NCBI RefSeq assembly: GCF_005871085.1
Contig: NZ_VAUP01000031.1
Span: 186,001-250,000 of the forward strand
Direction: 5' to 3'
Length of the DNA: 64,000 nucleotides
Source of the DNA: Xanthobacter autotrophicus
GTDB lineage: Bacteria > Pseudomonadota > Alphaproteobacteria > Rhizobiales > Xanthobacteraceae
Below the pieces are notes generated by a model. The model was not told where the DNA came from. It saw only the letters and a program-made list of their open reading frames with translations, and did no database searches. Shown in pieces: positions 30,688 through 38,170 of the stretch. Position 1 is the first letter of the stretch; the number at the start of each line of letters is the position of its first letter. A program made the translations under genes and the position numbers.

Positions 30688-32286
30688 ATGCTGGCGCACA
30701 CGAGTGAATATGAGCGCCGGCGCCGGGCGTTCTCCTGGGACATTCCGCGCCGTTACAACATGGCGGTCCATGCCTGCGACGGCATCGCCGCCCGCGCGCC
30801 CGATCGGCCTGCACTGTTCCTGCCCCATGGCGCCGGCTTCCGCCCGGTCTCCTACGGTGCGCTGGCTGCGGCCTCCAACCGGCTGGCCCACGCCCTGCTG
30901 GCCCACGGCATCGGCCGGGGCGACCGGGTGGCGATCCTGCTGCCCCAGTCGCTGGATGTGCTGGTCACCCATCTCGCCGTCTACAAGATGGGCGCCATCG
31001 CGGTGCCGCTGGCCGGCGCCTTCGGGGTGGACGCCATCGCCTATCGCCTCGCCGATTCCGGTGCCAAGGCCCTCGTCACCGACGATGCCGGCCTTGCCAA
31101 GGTGGTGGAGCGGCCGGAGGCGCTGGGACTCCTCATCAATGTGGACGGGGCGCGGGCGGGGGTGCTCGACTTCAATGCCCTGCTGGACGCCGCCTCGGAC
31201 CGGCCGCTTGCGATCACTTCCGGCCCGGACGATCCGGCGCTGATGATCTACACCTCCGGCACCACCGGCCAGCCCAAGGGCGCGCTGCACGGCCACCGGG
31301 TGCTCTTGCCCCATGTGAGCGGCGTCACCTTCACCCATGACGGCATCGGCCAGGCGGGCGACCGCATGTGGACCCCCTCCGACTGGGCCTGGGCCGGCGG
31401 GCTGCTGAACACCATCCTGCCGGCGCTGGCGCTGGGGGTGCCGGTGGTGGCGCAGCCGCGCGGCAAGTTCGACCCCGAGGCCGCTTTCGATCTGATCCGG
31501 CGGGCGCAGGTGCGCAACGTCTTCATCCCGCCCACCGCGCTCAAGATGATGCGCGCCGTGCCGGACCCCAAGGCCCGCTTCAGCTTCGACCTGCGCACCG
31601 TGGGCTCGGCGGGCGAGGCGCTGGGGGCGGAGACCTTCGAATGGGGCCGGCAGGCCCTCGGGGTGCCGGTGAACGAGTTCTACGGCCAGACCGAATGCAA
31701 TTACGTCATCGGCTCCTCGGCCGTCCTGGGCGTGGCCAAGGCCGGGGCCACCGGCAAGGCGGTGCCGGGCCACGAGGTGGCGGTGCTGGGCGAGGACGGC
31801 ACGGTGCTGCCCCCCGGCCAGATGGGGCAGATCGCCGTGCGCGCGCCCGACCCGGTCATGTTCCTTGAATACTGGAACCGGCCCGACGCCACGCAGGAGA
31901 AGGTGCGCGACGGCTGGCTCATCACCGGGGATCTCGCGACCCTGGACGAGGAGGGCTATTTCCACTTCCTCGGCCGCGACGACGACGTGATCACCTCCGC
32001 CGGCTATCGCATCGGCCCGGCGGAGATCGAGGATGTGCTGCTGCGCCATCCGGCGGTGTCCATCGCCGCCGCGGTGGGCAAGAAGGACCCGCTGCGCACC
32101 GAGATCGTCAAAGCGGTGATCGTGCTGATGCCGGGCATCACGCCCTCGGCGGCGCTGGAAGATGACATCCGCGCCTTCGTGCGCACCCGCCTTGCGACCT
32201 ATGAATATCCCCGCGCGTTCGAGTTCGTGGACGAGCTGCCCCTGACCACCACCGGCAAGGTCATCCGCCGCCTGCTCAGGGACTGA
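30688..32286 (+). CDS. AMP-forming acyl-CoA synthetase
   Basis: A 532-residue ANL-superfamily ligase. LMIYTSGTTGQPKGALHGH is the P-loop; NEFYGQTECNYVIGSS is the A5 motif; DGWLITGDLATLDEEGYFHFLGRDDDVI is the hinge; the C-terminus TTTGKVIRRLLR has the catalytic Lys. WTPSDWAWAGGLLNT is seen in acetate/medium-chain (AcsA/MACS-like) enzymes, so a short- or medium-chain acid is likely. Two inverted-repeat arms GCCTGCGC/GCGCAGGC at 32327-32345 follow the stop. HicAB lies immediately downstream. Confidence 0.93.
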   Translation: MLAHTSEYERRRRAFSWDIPRRYNMAVHACDGIAARAPDRPALFLPHGAGFRPVSYGALAAASNRLAHALLAHGIGRGDRVAILLPQSLDVLVTHLAVYKMGAIAVPLAGAFGVDAIAYRLADSGAKALVTDDAGLAKVVERPEALGLLINVDGARAGVLDFNALLDAASDRPLAITSGPDDPALMIYTSGTTGQPKGALHGHRVLLPHVSGVTFTHDGIGQAGDRMWTPSDWAWAGGLLNTILPALALGVPVVAQPRGKFDPEAAFDLIRRAQVRNVFIPPTALKMMRAVPDPKARFSFDLRTVGSAGEALGAETFEWGRQALGVPVNEFYGQTECNYVIGSSAVLGVAKAGATGKAVPGHEVAVLGEDGTVLPPGQMGQIAVRAPDPVMFLEYWNRPDATQEKVRDGWLITGDLATLDEEGYFHFLGRDDDVITSAGYRIGPAEIEDVLLRHPAVSIAAAVGKKDPLRTEIVKAVIVLMPGITPSAALEDDIRAFVRTRLATYEYPRAFEFVDELPLTTTGKVIRRLLRD

Positions 32287-32326
32287 CGGGCGCCCGGCCT
32301 TCACTTCTAGACATTCACATCGCCCC

Positions 32327-32345
32327 GCCTGCGCTTGGCGCAGGC
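32327..32345. terminator. Perfect hairpin after the acyl-CoA synthetase
   Basis: GCCTGCGC and GCGCAGGC with a TTG loop. There is no T-tract, so termination would be weak or Rho-dependent. Confidence 0.5.
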
Positions 32346-32446
32346 CGCCCCTCGGTGCTGCCCACCATTTCGGCTTGCCCGCAGGGCGCGTGCGCCTACA
32401 CTGAAGTCTTTCCAGCTTCATCCCTTTTCATTCGACGGATACTGTC

Positions 32447-32689
32447 ATGCATAACAAGAGGCTCGAAGCCTTGCGCGCCAATCCCGGCGGGGAGTGGCGG
32501 CCCGCCGACATCGAGATCACCGCATCCCAGTATGCGATGAAGTTCCGCAAGGTGACGGGGACCCATGTGGTCTTCACCCATCCCTCGGTGCCCGATTGCG
32601 TCGCCGTGCCCATGAAGCAGAAGATTCGCGCCGTCCATGTGAAGGCGTTCGTCGCCATGGTGGACCGCATGGACGCGCTGGACCGATGA
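32447..32689 (+). CDS. hicA: HicA-like mRNA interferase toxin
   Basis: An 80-residue double-stranded-RNA-binding-fold toxin. FRKVTGTHVVFTHPSVPDCVAVPMKQ contains the HicA core, with the expected catalytic His at residue 40 in the GTH position, and KIRAVHVKAFVAMVDRM is the closing helix. The N-terminal ANPGGEWRPADIE is longer than in E. coli HicA. Its stop overlaps the ATG of the HicB-like gene (ATGA). Cleaves mRNA when free of antitoxin (family knowledge). Confidence 0.85.
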   Translation: MHNKRLEALRANPGGEWRPADIEITASQYAMKFRKVTGTHVVFTHPSVPDCVAVPMKQKIRAVHVKAFVAMVDRMDALDR

Positions 32690-32919
32690 GCGCCCCCCTT
32701 CCCCCCGGCATTGAAGCCTATCCCGTCACCGTCGCGCCCATCCCACCCGAGGAGGGCGGGGGCTTCGTGGCAAGCTTTCCGGATGTGCCGGGCTGCCACG
32801 GCGTCGGCGAGACCGAAGAAGCGGCCCTGGCCGACGGGCGTCAGGCCCTGTTCGCCTGCATCGACGCCCTGAAGGCTGCCGATCGCACCCCGCCCGAGCC
32901 CGGTTCGGCGAAGGCGTGA
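32686..32919 (+). CDS. hicB: HicB-like antitoxin
   Basis: A 77-residue antitoxin with the partial RNase-H-like HicB fold: YPVTVAPIPPEEGGGFVASFPDVPGCHGVGETEEAALADGRQAL (F-x-D-x-PGC-x-x-G core). It ends without a C-terminal helix-turn-helix or ribbon-helix-helix domain, so it may neutralise HicA without binding DNA, or bind it differently. Starts within the last codon of hicA. Confidence 0.85.
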   Translation: MSAPLPPGIEAYPVTVAPIPPEEGGGFVASFPDVPGCHGVGETEEAALADGRQALFACIDALKAADRTPPEPGSAKA

Positions 32920-32983
32920 GGCGGTGGCCGCCGCACGCCTGATAACACGTGCAGGACCAAAATCGTGTGGGGGAACCCGCCCG

Positions 32984-33319
32984 TCAGCGCCCGCCGCCGC
33001 GCGCCTTCTCCTCCAGATAGGACGAGACGGTGTCGAGCAGGCGGATGGCGCCGGGCAATTGGGCGTGGGCCTCGCCCTGGGCTTCGGTTTCCGGCTCCAG
33101 GGTGCGCCACCACACGATGAACCGGCGCATCAGCGCGCGGCCGGGAATGGCCTCGAACGGCATGCCGGTAAAACCTTGCGTGCCGAAGGCGGCTTCCACC
33201 TGCCGGAGGCATCCCTCGATATAGGCGCGGTCGTCGGCGTCGAGGGTGTAGGGCCCCTCCGGGGCGCGCCGCTCCATGCGCACCTCGCTGAGTTCGGGAA
33301 TGTAGTCGGTCTTGACCAA
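32984..33319 (-). CDS. Hypothetical protein, 111 residues
   Basis: I do not recognise this family. The sequence begins VKTDYIPELSEVRMERRAPEG, is mixed charge, and ends in a helical segment (AIRLLDTVSSYLEEKARGGG). The start is taken as TTG at 33319 because GAGAGG lies just upstream and no ATG is available nearby; sequence further upstream in the same frame runs through other genes. It is divergent from the 33436 gene and convergent with hicAB. Real coding status is likely but not certain. Confidence 0.55.
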   Translation of the reverse strand: MVKTDYIPELSEVRMERRAPEGPYTLDADDRAYIEGCLRQVEAAFGTQGFTGMPFEAIPGRALMRRFIVWWRTLEPETEAQGEAHAQLPGAIRLLDTVSSYLEEKARGGGR

Positions 33320-33435
33320 GATGTGACCTCTCGCCCGCCCCGCGCAGGGGGTGGTCCGCTTGAAGCAGGAACGGTGCCAATAGATGCGCTTCGGGCGGTT
33401 TCGGCGCCATCGGGGGGCTTCAAGGGCCGACCCGC

Positions 33436-33918
33436 ATGAGCGCCTCGGACCCGCCCACGCGTCCCGATCTAGCCGCCGCGCCGTCCCATGACGCAGCTGT
33501 GGCCGTCCACGCCGTTCCGGCCGTGGCGCTGGCCCATGGTTTCCGCATGCTGGTGCTGCGCGAACTGGCCGACGGTGACGGCCCGGCGGGCTTCGCAGTG
33601 ATCGAGCAGGCGCTGGTGCGGCCGCCGCCCCGGACCATTCGGCATGGGGTCGCCTTCGCCCTCGCGTTTCGCCCCGAGGTGGTGGCGTTCCTGAGCTTCC
33701 ATCTCGGCCGTCCGGGGGCGCGGGGGCCCGATGGCCTGCCCCGGCGCAACCCGCGCTGGCCGGCTCTGTCATGGCATCGGGCCGAGCGCGTCTGGCCCGA
33801 TGGCGCCCACAGCATCGAGTGGAGCGCCGACATCCTGTTCGCGCAGGAGGACGACCGCGCCGCCTTCGCCCGCCAGTTCCATGCCGCGCTCGCCGGCGGA
33901 CGATGCGACGCGGCCTGA
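33436..33918 (+). CDS. Hypothetical protein, 160 residues
   Basis: Not recognised. After a variable Ala/Pro-rich start it reads MLVLRELADGDGPAGFAVIEQ and later WHRAERVWPDGAHSIEWSADILF, a plausible compact alpha/beta domain with several Trp and His. No signal peptide or membrane segment. The next gene (SRPBCC) begins 73 bp downstream in the same direction. A later start at 33547 is possible. Confidence 0.5.
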   Translation: MSASDPPTRPDLAAAPSHDAAVAVHAVPAVALAHGFRMLVLRELADGDGPAGFAVIEQALVRPPPRTIRHGVAFALAFRPEVVAFLSFHLGRPGARGPDGLPRRNPRWPALSWHRAERVWPDGAHSIEWSADILFAQEDDRAAFARQFHAALAGGRCDAA

Positions 33919-33991
33919 GGCCCGCTTCTTGCTTCCTCGCTCCCTGCGCTACGTTTTTTGCTTGTTCGCCTTTTTTTGGGGAGTTTCGCCC

Positions 33992-34462
33992 ATGTCGGAT
34001 GTCGTCGAGACCCGCTCCATCGTGACCGAAGCCGAGTTCGAGTATCCGGTGGACATTGTCTGGCGGGCCATCACCGATTCCGAATGGCTGGCCGTCTGGT
34101 TCTTTCCCAACGACATCCAGCCCCTGGAGGGCCACCGCTTCACCATCTGGGGCCGGCCCATCGAGCGTTGGGACGGCGAGTTCCAGTGCCAGGTGAAGAC
34201 CGCCGTGCCCGAGCGCGAGCTGTCGTTCAGCTGGAAGGGCGGGCACGAGGAGCTGAAGGGCTTCGGCCATTACATCGACACGCTGGTGACGTGGACCCTC
34301 ACGCCCACCGCGAGCGGCGGCACCCATTTCCGCTTCGTTCATGACGGCTTCAGCACCGCCGCCACCTCGGACGGGGTGTTCGACGTGATGAACAAGGGTT
34401 CCCAGAGCGTGCTGCGCACCCTGACCCGCCGCCTGCCGGACCTCATCCAGCACGGCGCCTGA
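33992..34462 (+). CDS. SRPBCC (START/AHSA1-like) domain protein
   Basis: A 156-residue helix-grip protein. FEYPVDIVWRAITDSEWLAVWFFPNDIQPLEGHRFTIWG is the usual AHSA1/Bet v1-like opening, and ELSFSWKGGHEEL plus LTPTASGGTHFRFVHDGF give the closing strands of the ligand cavity. Such proteins bind hydrophobic ligands or act as Hsp90 co-chaperone-like factors; no ligand can be named. GGGGAG precedes the ATG. Confidence 0.88.
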   Translation: MSDVVETRSIVTEAEFEYPVDIVWRAITDSEWLAVWFFPNDIQPLEGHRFTIWGRPIERWDGEFQCQVKTAVPERELSFSWKGGHEELKGFGHYIDTLVTWTLTPTASGGTHFRFVHDGFSTAATSDGVFDVMNKGSQSVLRTLTRRLPDLIQHGA

Positions 34463-34576
34463 GGGCACGAAAGCCGCCGTGCGCATGCGAAAGACGGGAA
34501 CCTGTCGGCGAAGGCCGCGTTAACTCTCCGGTTGCCATGACGCGCCCCGACGGCGCCTGGCATTTGGGAGATCACG

Positions 34577-34795
34577 ATGGGACGCAGCCTTCCGCCGACC
34601 GATCCGTTTTCCCTGCGCATCGTCATCGGCGATGCGGAGATGCAGGCTTCCAGCATCGACGACGTGGTGCGCTTCCTGCGCCAGCAGGAGGCGGACGATT
34701 TCGCCGACCTGCTCATGACCCTGCCGAGCGATGGCGCGCCGCCGTCGTTGAGCGATGTCTGCGCCCGCATGGAAGCGCTCTGCGCCATGGTCTGA
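34577..34795 (+). CDS. Small hypothetical protein, 72 residues
   Basis: Unrecognised acidic protein: FSLRIVIGDAEMQASSIDDVVRFLRQQEADDFADLLMTL. The pattern of a short beta strand followed by amphipathic helices suggests a folded mini-domain. GGGAGATC upstream of the ATG supports translation. Lies between the SRPBCC gene and a TetR gene, same strand. Confidence 0.55.
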   Translation: MGRSLPPTDPFSLRIVIGDAEMQASSIDDVVRFLRQQEADDFADLLMTLPSDGAPPSLSDVCARMEALCAMV

Positions 34796-34922
34796 AAGGC
34801 GCGCGCGACCTCTGCGCGCTTGACTTTCCGCATCCGCGCCGCAGTCTTCCCCCTTTCAAATTCGGGGGTTGAGGGTGGGTGCAGACCAGAGGGCCGAGGC
34901 CGGCGAGACCCAAGCGCCGGGA

Positions 34923-35612
34923 ATGCACGCGCCCGGACCTGATGCGCCTGAAGCTCATTCCCTGGAAGCCCTTTCGGCGCGCATCCACGCGCGCCACCGC
35001 GACCTCATCAAGGTGCAGAAGCCTCATGTCGCGGTGGCCAACCTCGCGCGCATCATCGATGCGGCGCTGAAGCTGTCCAACCGCCACGGCTTCCATGCCA
35101 TGACCCTGCGCCAGCTGGCCGCCGAATCCGGCCTCAGCATGGGCGGCCTCTATTCCTATCTGGACAGCAAGGACACGCTGCTGCTGATGATCCTGGGCGA
35201 GGTCTCCCACGCTGTGGACACCGCATTGGGCCGTGTGCCGGAGGCGGTGCGCGCCGACCCGGCGGCGCACCTCAACTGGCTCATCGCTGCGCACGTCCAG
35301 CTGTCCGAGGCCATGCACGCCTGGTTCGTGTTCGCCTATATGGAGGCGAAGGCCTTCCCGCCCGAGGCGCGCAAGCGCGCCATCGACAGCGAGCGGCTGA
35401 CCGAGCGCATGTTCGCGGACGTGATCGCCGAAGGGGTGCGGCAGGGCGTGTTTGCCGTCGAGGATCCGCTGTTTGCCGCCACCCTCATCAAGCCCTTGCT
35501 TCAGGATTGGTACGTGAAGCGCAGCAAGTATCGCGAGCGCGGTATCGATGCACAGACCTATGCGGCGCAGGTCACGCGCTTCGTGGAGGGCGCGCTCGCG
35601 GTGCGCAAGTGA
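34923..35612 (+). CDS. TetR/AcrR-family transcriptional regulator
   Basis: A ~229-residue regulator. LARIIDAALKLSNRHGFHAMTLRQLAAESGLSMGGLYSYLDSKDTL is the TetR helix-turn-helix, offset ~50 residues from the N-terminus. The C-terminal domain is helical (WLIAAHVQLSEAMHAWFVFAYMEAKAF), like regulators of fatty-acid/acyl-CoA genes. The start is unsettled: ATG at 34923 has a poor ribosome site, and TTG/GTG codons at 34869-34875 are alternatives. It converges on the phosphotransferase/acyl-CoA dehydrogenase pair, which has a TetR-like palindrome in its promoter. Confidence 0.85.
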   Translation: MHAPGPDAPEAHSLEALSARIHARHRDLIKVQKPHVAVANLARIIDAALKLSNRHGFHAMTLRQLAAESGLSMGGLYSYLDSKDTLLLMILGEVSHAVDTALGRVPEAVRADPAAHLNWLIAAHVQLSEAMHAWFVFAYMEAKAFPPEARKRAIDSERLTERMFADVIAEGVRQGVFAVEDPLFAATLIKPLLQDWYVKRSKYRERGIDAQTYAAQVTRFVEGALAVRK

Positions 35613-35624
35613 GCGAACTTAGCC

Positions 35625-35666
35625 AAAGCATCGCGCGCTTGACTTAAGTCAGGCGCGCGATGCTTT
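35625..35666. repeat. 42-bp near-perfect palindrome between convergent genes
   Basis: Outer arms AAAGCATCGCGCGC (35625-35638) and GCGCGCGATGCTTT (35653-35666) are exact; the centre holds TGACTTAAGTCA (35640-35651). Only one base pair in 21 mismatches. It lies 12 bp after the TetR stop and 43 bp before the phosphotransferase stop, suiting a bidirectional terminator. It is followed by a CGGCCGAAGACCG block like family D. Confidence 0.85.
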
Positions 35667-35708
35667 GAGAGTACCCTTGGCAGCGGCCGAAGACCGAGGC
35701 CGATGGTA

Positions 35709-36743
35709 TTAAGTAAACTCCGCCGCGCGCTGGGCGAAGGCTGCGGCGAGCGCGCCGGTTTCCGCCGCGCCCTCCGCTGCCGCATTGCCGGCCTTGGCCC
35801 GCGCTGCAATGCCCTCGAAGATCACCGCCCAGCGGAACAGGGCGAACGCCATGTGAAAGTCGGTGAGCGTCAGGCCATGGGTCGCCGCCGCCTCATATTG
35901 CGCCACGAAATCGGCGCGGGTCGGGATGTCCAGCGCGTCGAGGTCCAGCCCGGCGATGCCGCCATACTCCTCAGGGCGCGATACCCAGGCCATGGCGCAA
36001 TGGGCAAGGTCCGCCAGCGGATGGCCGAGGGTGGACAATTCCCAGTCCAGCACCGCCACCACCTCGGGGCGGGTGGGATGGAACATGAGATTGCCCATGC
36101 GATAGTCGCCATGGGCGATGCGGGTGGTGTCGTCCGCCGGCACATGGGCCGGCAGCCAGGCGACCAGCCGGTCGATATTGGCGTCCTCGCGGGTCTTGGA
36201 CAGCTCCCACTGGCGGGTCCAGCGGGCGATCTGGCGGCCGAAATAATTGCCCGGACGGCCGAAATCGGCGAGGCCGGCGGCGGTAAAGTCCACGTTGTGG
36301 AGCGCGGCAAGCGTCTGCGCCATGGCGGCATACATGGCGCCGCGCTCGGCGGGCGAGACGCCGGGCAGGGTGCAGTCGTGGAACACGCGCCCCTCCACCT
36401 TGTCCATCACATAGAACAAGGTGCCGATGACGGACTTGTCCTCGCACAGCAGCAGCGCGGGGGGCACCGGCACCGGCGTGTCGGCCAGAGCGCGCATGAT
36501 GCGGAATTCCCGGTCCACCGCATGGGCGGAGGGCAGAAGCTCTCCCGGCGGCTGCTTGCGCAGCACCAGCGCGCGGTTGGCATAGGTGACGAAGAAGGTG
36601 GGGTTGGACTGACCCCCCGAAATGGGCTGGAGCTGCGGTGCGCCTTCGAGCCCGCCGATGTGCGCCTTCAGATGGGCATCGAGGGCCGCCACGTCGAAGC
36701 CGTAGGCGCTGACGCCGGAAGTGCTGGAGTCGTGCGTGCTCAT
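35709..36743 (-). CDS. APH-fold phosphotransferase, ACAD10/11 kinase-like
   Basis: A 344-residue aminoglycoside-phosphotransferase-fold kinase. LQPISGGQSNPTFFVTY is the nucleotide loop, ALVLRKQPPG has the ATP Lys, RIAHGDYRMGNLMFHP is the catalytic HGD-x-x-x-x-N loop, and VVAVLDWELSTLGHPLADLAH is the metal-binding D-x-E motif. This type is the kinase half of mammalian ACAD10/ACAD11 and of bacterial LvaA-like proteins that phosphorylate 4-hydroxyacyl-CoA (family knowledge). The start overlaps the acyl-CoA dehydrogenase stop by 4 bp (ATGA), so the pair is translationally coupled. True antibiotic resistance is unlikely. Confidence 0.88.
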   Translation of the reverse strand: MSTHDSSTSGVSAYGFDVAALDAHLKAHIGGLEGAPQLQPISGGQSNPTFFVTYANRALVLRKQPPGELLPSAHAVDREFRIMRALADTPVPVPPALLLCEDKSVIGTLFYVMDKVEGRVFHDCTLPGVSPAERGAMYAAMAQTLAALHNVDFTAAGLADFGRPGNYFGRQIARWTRQWELSKTREDANIDRLVAWLPAHVPADDTTRIAHGDYRMGNLMFHPTRPEVVAVLDWELSTLGHPLADLAHCAMAWVSRPEEYGGIAGLDLDALDIPTRADFVAQYEAAATHGLTLTDFHMAFALFRWAVIFEGIAARAKAGNAAAEGAAETGALAAAFAQRAAEFT

Positions 36744-37954
36744 GCGCCCTCTCCCACCGGCCAGTTCCAGAAGGCGCGTTCCTCCTTCTCCAGGAAGCGG
36801 TTCAGCACCATTTCGTGCACCGCGTCCGCGCCGTCCACGAGGCGCGCCTGACGGGCGTAGCGGTAGATCCACTCCAGCACCGTATCCTTGGAATAGCCGC
36901 GCGCGCCATTGATCTGGATGGCGCTGTCGGCGGCGAGGTGCAGGGTGTTGGCGGCCTTGATCTTGGCCATGGACACCTCCTTGCGGGCCAGTCCGCCGCG
37001 ATCCAGCTCCCACGCCGCCTTCATGGTGAGGAGGCGGCTGATCTCGATGTCCATGGCGATGCGGCCCAGCAGGGTCTGCACGCTTTCGCGGTCGGCGAGG
37101 CGCACGCCGAAGCCGTAGCGCACATCCGCATACTCCCGCGCGATCTCGACGCAGCGCATGGCAAGGCCCAGCCAGCGCATGCAATGGGTGAGGCGCGCCG
37201 GCCCCAGGCGGATCTGGGTCACACGCAGGCCCTTGCCTTCGCCCAGCAGCACGTCTTCCGGCGGGATTTCGAGGCCGTCGAACTCCAGTTCGCAATGGCC
37301 GCCATGCTCCTCCGGCCCCATGATGGGGATGCGGCGCACGATGCGCCAGCCCGGCGCGTCGCGGTGGAAGGCGAACGCGGTGAGGCCGGTGCGCGGATCG
37401 TCCGAGGTGCGGGCGACAAGGATGAGGTGGGCGGCCTCCTCCGCGCCGGTGATGAACCATTTGCGGCCATAGATGCGATAGCTGCCGTTCGGCTGCTTCT
37501 CGGCGCGGGTGAGCATCATGCCGGGGTCGGAGCCGCCGCCGGGATGGGGCTCGGTCATCACAAAGGCGGAGCGCACCGCGCCGGACGCGATGGGGGCGAG
37601 CCACTTGGCCTTCTGCTCGGGCGTGCCCACGGCCTCCAGCACCATCATGTTGCCGTCGTCGGGGGCGGCGGAATTGAACACCACGGGGCCGAAGATGGAG
37701 CGGTTCATTTCCGTGTAGCACACCGCCATGCCCACCCGGCCGACACCGAGGCCGCCGCTCTCCGGCTTCAGCTGGAGGTTCCACAGGCCCTCGGCCCGCG
37801 CCTTCGCCCGCAGCCGCGCCAGGGGGGCGGGGGCGATGTTCTCATGGGCGTCATAGGCGGCGGGGTCGGCTTCCAGCGGAATGATCTCGCGGTCCACGAA
37901 TGCGCCGATGCGGCGCCGCAGGTCTTCGAGGGCAGGAGAGATGGTGAAGTCCAT
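36740..37954 (-). CDS. Acyl-CoA dehydrogenase, ACAD10/11-like
   Basis: A 404-residue FAD enzyme. SAFVMTEPHPGGGSDPGMMLTRAE and YRIYGRKWFITGAEEAAHLI are the cofactor/substrate signatures. The C-terminus reads RLVDGADAVHEMVLNRFLEKEE instead of YEGT-x-E-I, which matches the ACAD10/11 group where the usual catalytic-Glu motif is replaced by a D-G-x-D-x-VH pattern. GAGGAC precedes the ATG at 37954. First gene of a two-gene operon with the downstream kinase; a TetR-like palindrome lies 27 bp upstream. Confidence 0.9.
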   Translation of the reverse strand: MDFTISPALEDLRRRIGAFVDREIIPLEADPAAYDAHENIAPAPLARLRAKARAEGLWNLQLKPESGGLGVGRVGMAVCYTEMNRSIFGPVVFNSAAPDDGNMMVLEAVGTPEQKAKWLAPIASGAVRSAFVMTEPHPGGGSDPGMMLTRAEKQPNGSYRIYGRKWFITGAEEAAHLILVARTSDDPRTGLTAFAFHRDAPGWRIVRRIPIMGPEEHGGHCELEFDGLEIPPEDVLLGEGKGLRVTQIRLGPARLTHCMRWLGLAMRCVEIAREYADVRYGFGVRLADRESVQTLLGRIAMDIEISRLLTMKAAWELDRGGLARKEVSMAKIKAANTLHLAADSAIQINGARGYSKDTVLEWIYRYARQARLVDGADAVHEMVLNRFLEKEERAFWNWPVGEGA

Positions 37955-37980
37955 GGCGTCCTCGATGGTTGGGCGTAGAA

Positions 37981-38002
37981 AAAGAGCGAGCGCTCGCTTT
38001 TT
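37981..38002. promoter_or_regulatory. Palindromic operator upstream of the dehydrogenase/kinase pair
   Basis: AGCGAGCGCTCGCT (37985-37998) is a perfect 14-bp palindrome, extended by AAA and TTT with one mismatched pair. It sits 27 bp upstream of the start codon, with TTTTTATATTCC alongside that could hold a promoter. A TetR-family protein such as the one at 34923 is a reasonable ligand. Confidence 0.8.
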
Positions 38003-38170
38003 ATATTCCTGCTGAAGAAACCGCAAGGGACCGGCATGCGGAGGTGTGAGCGCTGCGCGCGCGGGCGAGAGAGCAGGTGGCGAGGCGTTCGGGATCGCAC
38101 CGTACCCCCCCTCATCTCCCGGCGGACGCCCTATATCGACCCTGCCGGTGTCCGCCGGCAGGGGCCTCCG

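Noticed and set aside
35709-36743. Aminoglycoside resistance from the APH fold
   Set aside because: The pairing with an ACAD10/11-like dehydrogenase and the family type point to acyl-CoA metabolism rather than antibiotic modification.
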